Shown here piece after piece: positions 33,101 to 33,673 of a DNA stretch of 33,673 nt (position 1 is its first letter; the number at the start of each line of letters is the position of its first letter). Position numbers and translations under genes: made by a program. Under the pieces are notes generated by a model. That model saw only the letters and a list, made by a program, of their open reading frames with translations, was not told where the DNA came from and made no database searches. Origin of the DNA: Lysobacter sp. (GTDB lineage: Bacteria; Pseudomonadota; Gammaproteobacteria; Xanthomonadales; Xanthomonadaceae); contig SSGH01000045.1 of assembly GCA_008015835.1 (NCBI GenBank), forward strand, positions 1 through 33,673, in the 5' to 3' direction.

Positions 33101-33673
33101 CTGTTCCAAACCGCGTTCAGCGCGCACAATTCCGATTTGCCGAACCTGCGTCGCGCCGGATTCGAGCTGTCGATGTTCGAGGCCTACAGCAATCGCACCT
33201 CGAAGTTCGATTTCGACGTGGTGATGCTGCCTCGCGGCCAAGCGCACGCCGACAGCGTGACGTTGCTGTGGAACTTCGCGACCGATCTGTTCGAGACCGC
33301 GACGATCGAACGTCTGCGCGATGCGTATCTGCGCGTGTTGGGTCAGTGCCTGGCCGACCCGGATCAGCGCTTGGACACTATCGACGCCATGGCGCCGGAA
33401 GAACGCGCCCGCCTGCTCGAAGGCGGCTATCGCGAAGCGCCGTTCGAGTCGACGCGATGCTTGCATCATGCGTTCGAGGCCCAGGCGGCGCGCGCGCCGG
33501 AGGCGTCGGCGATCGAGATGCGCGACGGCGCGCGCACGACGACGCGTCGCTACGGCGAGCTCAATCGCGACGCGAACCGCTTGGCGCGGCATCTGCGCGG
33601 CTGTGGCGTGGCGCGAGATGGTTTAGTGGCGATTTGCATGCAGCGCACGCCGGCCTTGTTCGAAGCCGTGCTG
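30158..33673 (+). CDS. Nonribosomal peptide synthetase, A-T-C-A (NRPS2), incomplete at right edge
   Basis: GTG 30158 has AAGGAG 7 bp upstream and opens a frame that runs to the window end without a stop (1172 codons). Domains: A3 at about 10-520 (YVPLDPNYPEERL, YTSGSTGAPKG from 184, FNAYGPTETTV, YRTGDLVRRR, Lys514 in NGKVDR). T3 carries Ser570 in LGGNSL. C2 spans about 615-1065 (RHEIFRTTF, QHxxxDG at 770-776, FVNMIPIR). The start of A4 runs from about 1100. The A3 pocket reads DAFTIAAVWK by alignment to GrsA from memory, similar to aromatic-type codes such as DAWTIAAVCK; an aromatic residue is a reasonable but weak guess. Like NRPS1 it begins with an A domain and not a C domain. Only 156 bp separate the genes, so they should be co-transcribed. 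Confidence 0.93.
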   Translation, partial: MNSPTPESLAESTPPHSLIHRVFEAHAARAPDAPAIRTHARVDDATAATTRRYGELNRDANRLARHLRGCGVAKDGLVAICMQRTPALFESVLAVLKAGGAYVPLDPNYPEERLAQMLADARPAVVLTDAASAGVLKAAMARAEHAARTIDVAAEREAWSSQPAENLSRDEADIDARDLAYVIYTSGSTGAPKGAMIEHRGVAHLLRAQTATFDLDANARVLQFASFSFDACVFEWVMAFGHGACLCLGGSGMPPIGDALVDAIDAHRVTHATIPPVALSTLPREAVLPSLRVLISAGEALPPALMRRWAQGRTLFNAYGPTETTVWCTVHACDANADDASVPIGHAVPGATAHVLDAQRCPVSDGELGELYVGGGGLARGYLHRPGLTAERFVENALGGERLYRTGDLVRRRPDGALDYHGRNDFQVKIRGFRVELGDIESALTQSNGIEEAVVVARDDESGQPRLIAYLRARAERDVTPQTLRATLSGRLPDYMVPAAYVRMTAWPQTPNGKVDRRALPPPQAEDFASAAYVAPEGETETALAAIWGEVLGIERVGRDDRFLDLGGNSLKTIQLATRIRARLGRDLPVDALFKAASLRAMAAAIDAQAPQPDRDVDAGSFDAWSGSTSGARDGESARDPVSYQQHGLWLLEQVTKTSLAYNAQNVIRIRGEIDPALLQRAVDHVVERHEIFRTTFHDDGSGEQYQRVHDGAPGILQTRTLDADADESALQTMIDAHVAHRFDLTRLPLVRLTLIRRGPADYVLIHVEQHYVHDGWSANLFMRELLDAYAAYARGEEPALPPVPAQYRDYARWQRSEGAHARYAEHLAFWTAQLADTSHTLTVPTDRPRPDEPSYAGRQLRCELAPALASALRRFCAAEGFTLYAAMHAVYQIVLHRVGGADAFLIGSAVANRRSRKSEGMLGMFVNMIPIRADVSGNPSYRELLERTVATLSASYEHEELPFELLVRAVRPERTTGHNPLFQTAFSAHNSDLPNLRRAGFELSMFEAYSNRTSKFDFDVVMLPRGQAHADSVTLLWNFATDLFETATIERLRDAYLRVLGQCLADPDQRLDTIDAMAPEERARLLEGGYREAPFESTRCLHHAFEAQAARAPEASAIEMRDGARTTTRRYGELNRDANRLARHLRGCGVARDGLVAICMQRTPALFEAVL
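33538..33673 (+). repeat. Near-identical copy of 30301-30436 (start of A3 and of A4)
   Basis: By eye about 126 of 136 bases match between 30301-30436 and 33538-33673, including two long exact runs. Both encode the first conserved block of an A domain (YGELNRDANRLARHLRGCGV). The match reaches the window edge and may continue beyond it. Confidence 0.85.

Overview
The window is high-GC (roughly two thirds G+C), densely packed bacterial chromosome. I infer a gammaproteobacterium of the Lysobacter/Xanthomonas group. The reasons are an mltB-rlpA-dacC cell-wall cluster, a tryptophanyl-tRNA synthetase with a long C-terminal extension, several small exported proteins of a type common in that group, and a modular peptide synthetase locus. 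No rRNA, tRNA, CRISPR array or insertion sequence was recognised.

Left part (1-8450): mostly single genes for envelope and housekeeping functions. They are the start of an alginate-export-type outer-membrane protein, small exported proteins of unknown function, a GFA-type zinc protein, a HAD phosphatase, a DUF4932-type metalloprotease-like protein, a soluble lytic transglycosylase, a DUF2798 membrane protein and a CPA2 cation/proton antiporter. A clear rho-independent terminator lies at 2452-2483. A stretch of about 650 bp (7580-8227) is visibly more AT-rich than its surroundings; it carries a large imperfect hairpin and leads into a small membrane-protein gene.

Middle (8713-13541, plus strand): lipoprotein lytic transglycosylase MltB, RlpA (DPBB plus SPOR) and a D-Ala-D-Ala carboxypeptidase, followed by a small charged protein and a VOC-fold protein. 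The first three act on peptidoglycan.

Middle-right (21639 down to 13619, minus strand): trpS, a three-helix membrane protein, then four tightly spaced or overlapping genes that I read as a MoxR-vWA-beta-propeller 'ternary' system. These are a MoxR AAA+ ATPase, a small bpX-type protein with a 15-bp tandem repeat, a vWA-like/propeller protein whose metal site looks lost, and a 917-residue bpX6/helical/propeller protein. In such systems the ATPase is thought to remodel or gate its vWA and propeller partners; the biological output is not established. This is the most likely poorly described system in the window.

Right part (21817-33673): an exported protein with a terminator, an M20 peptidase on the minus strand, and then a nonribosomal peptide synthetase locus. 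NRPS1 (24659-30001) reads A-T-C-A-T with no thioesterase. NRPS2 (30158 to the window end, incomplete) reads A-T-C-A(start). Both proteins therefore begin with an adenylation domain and no condensation domain lies between them, so simple linear chain transfer from NRPS1 to NRPS2 is not possible from what is visible. The rest of the cluster lies beyond the right edge.
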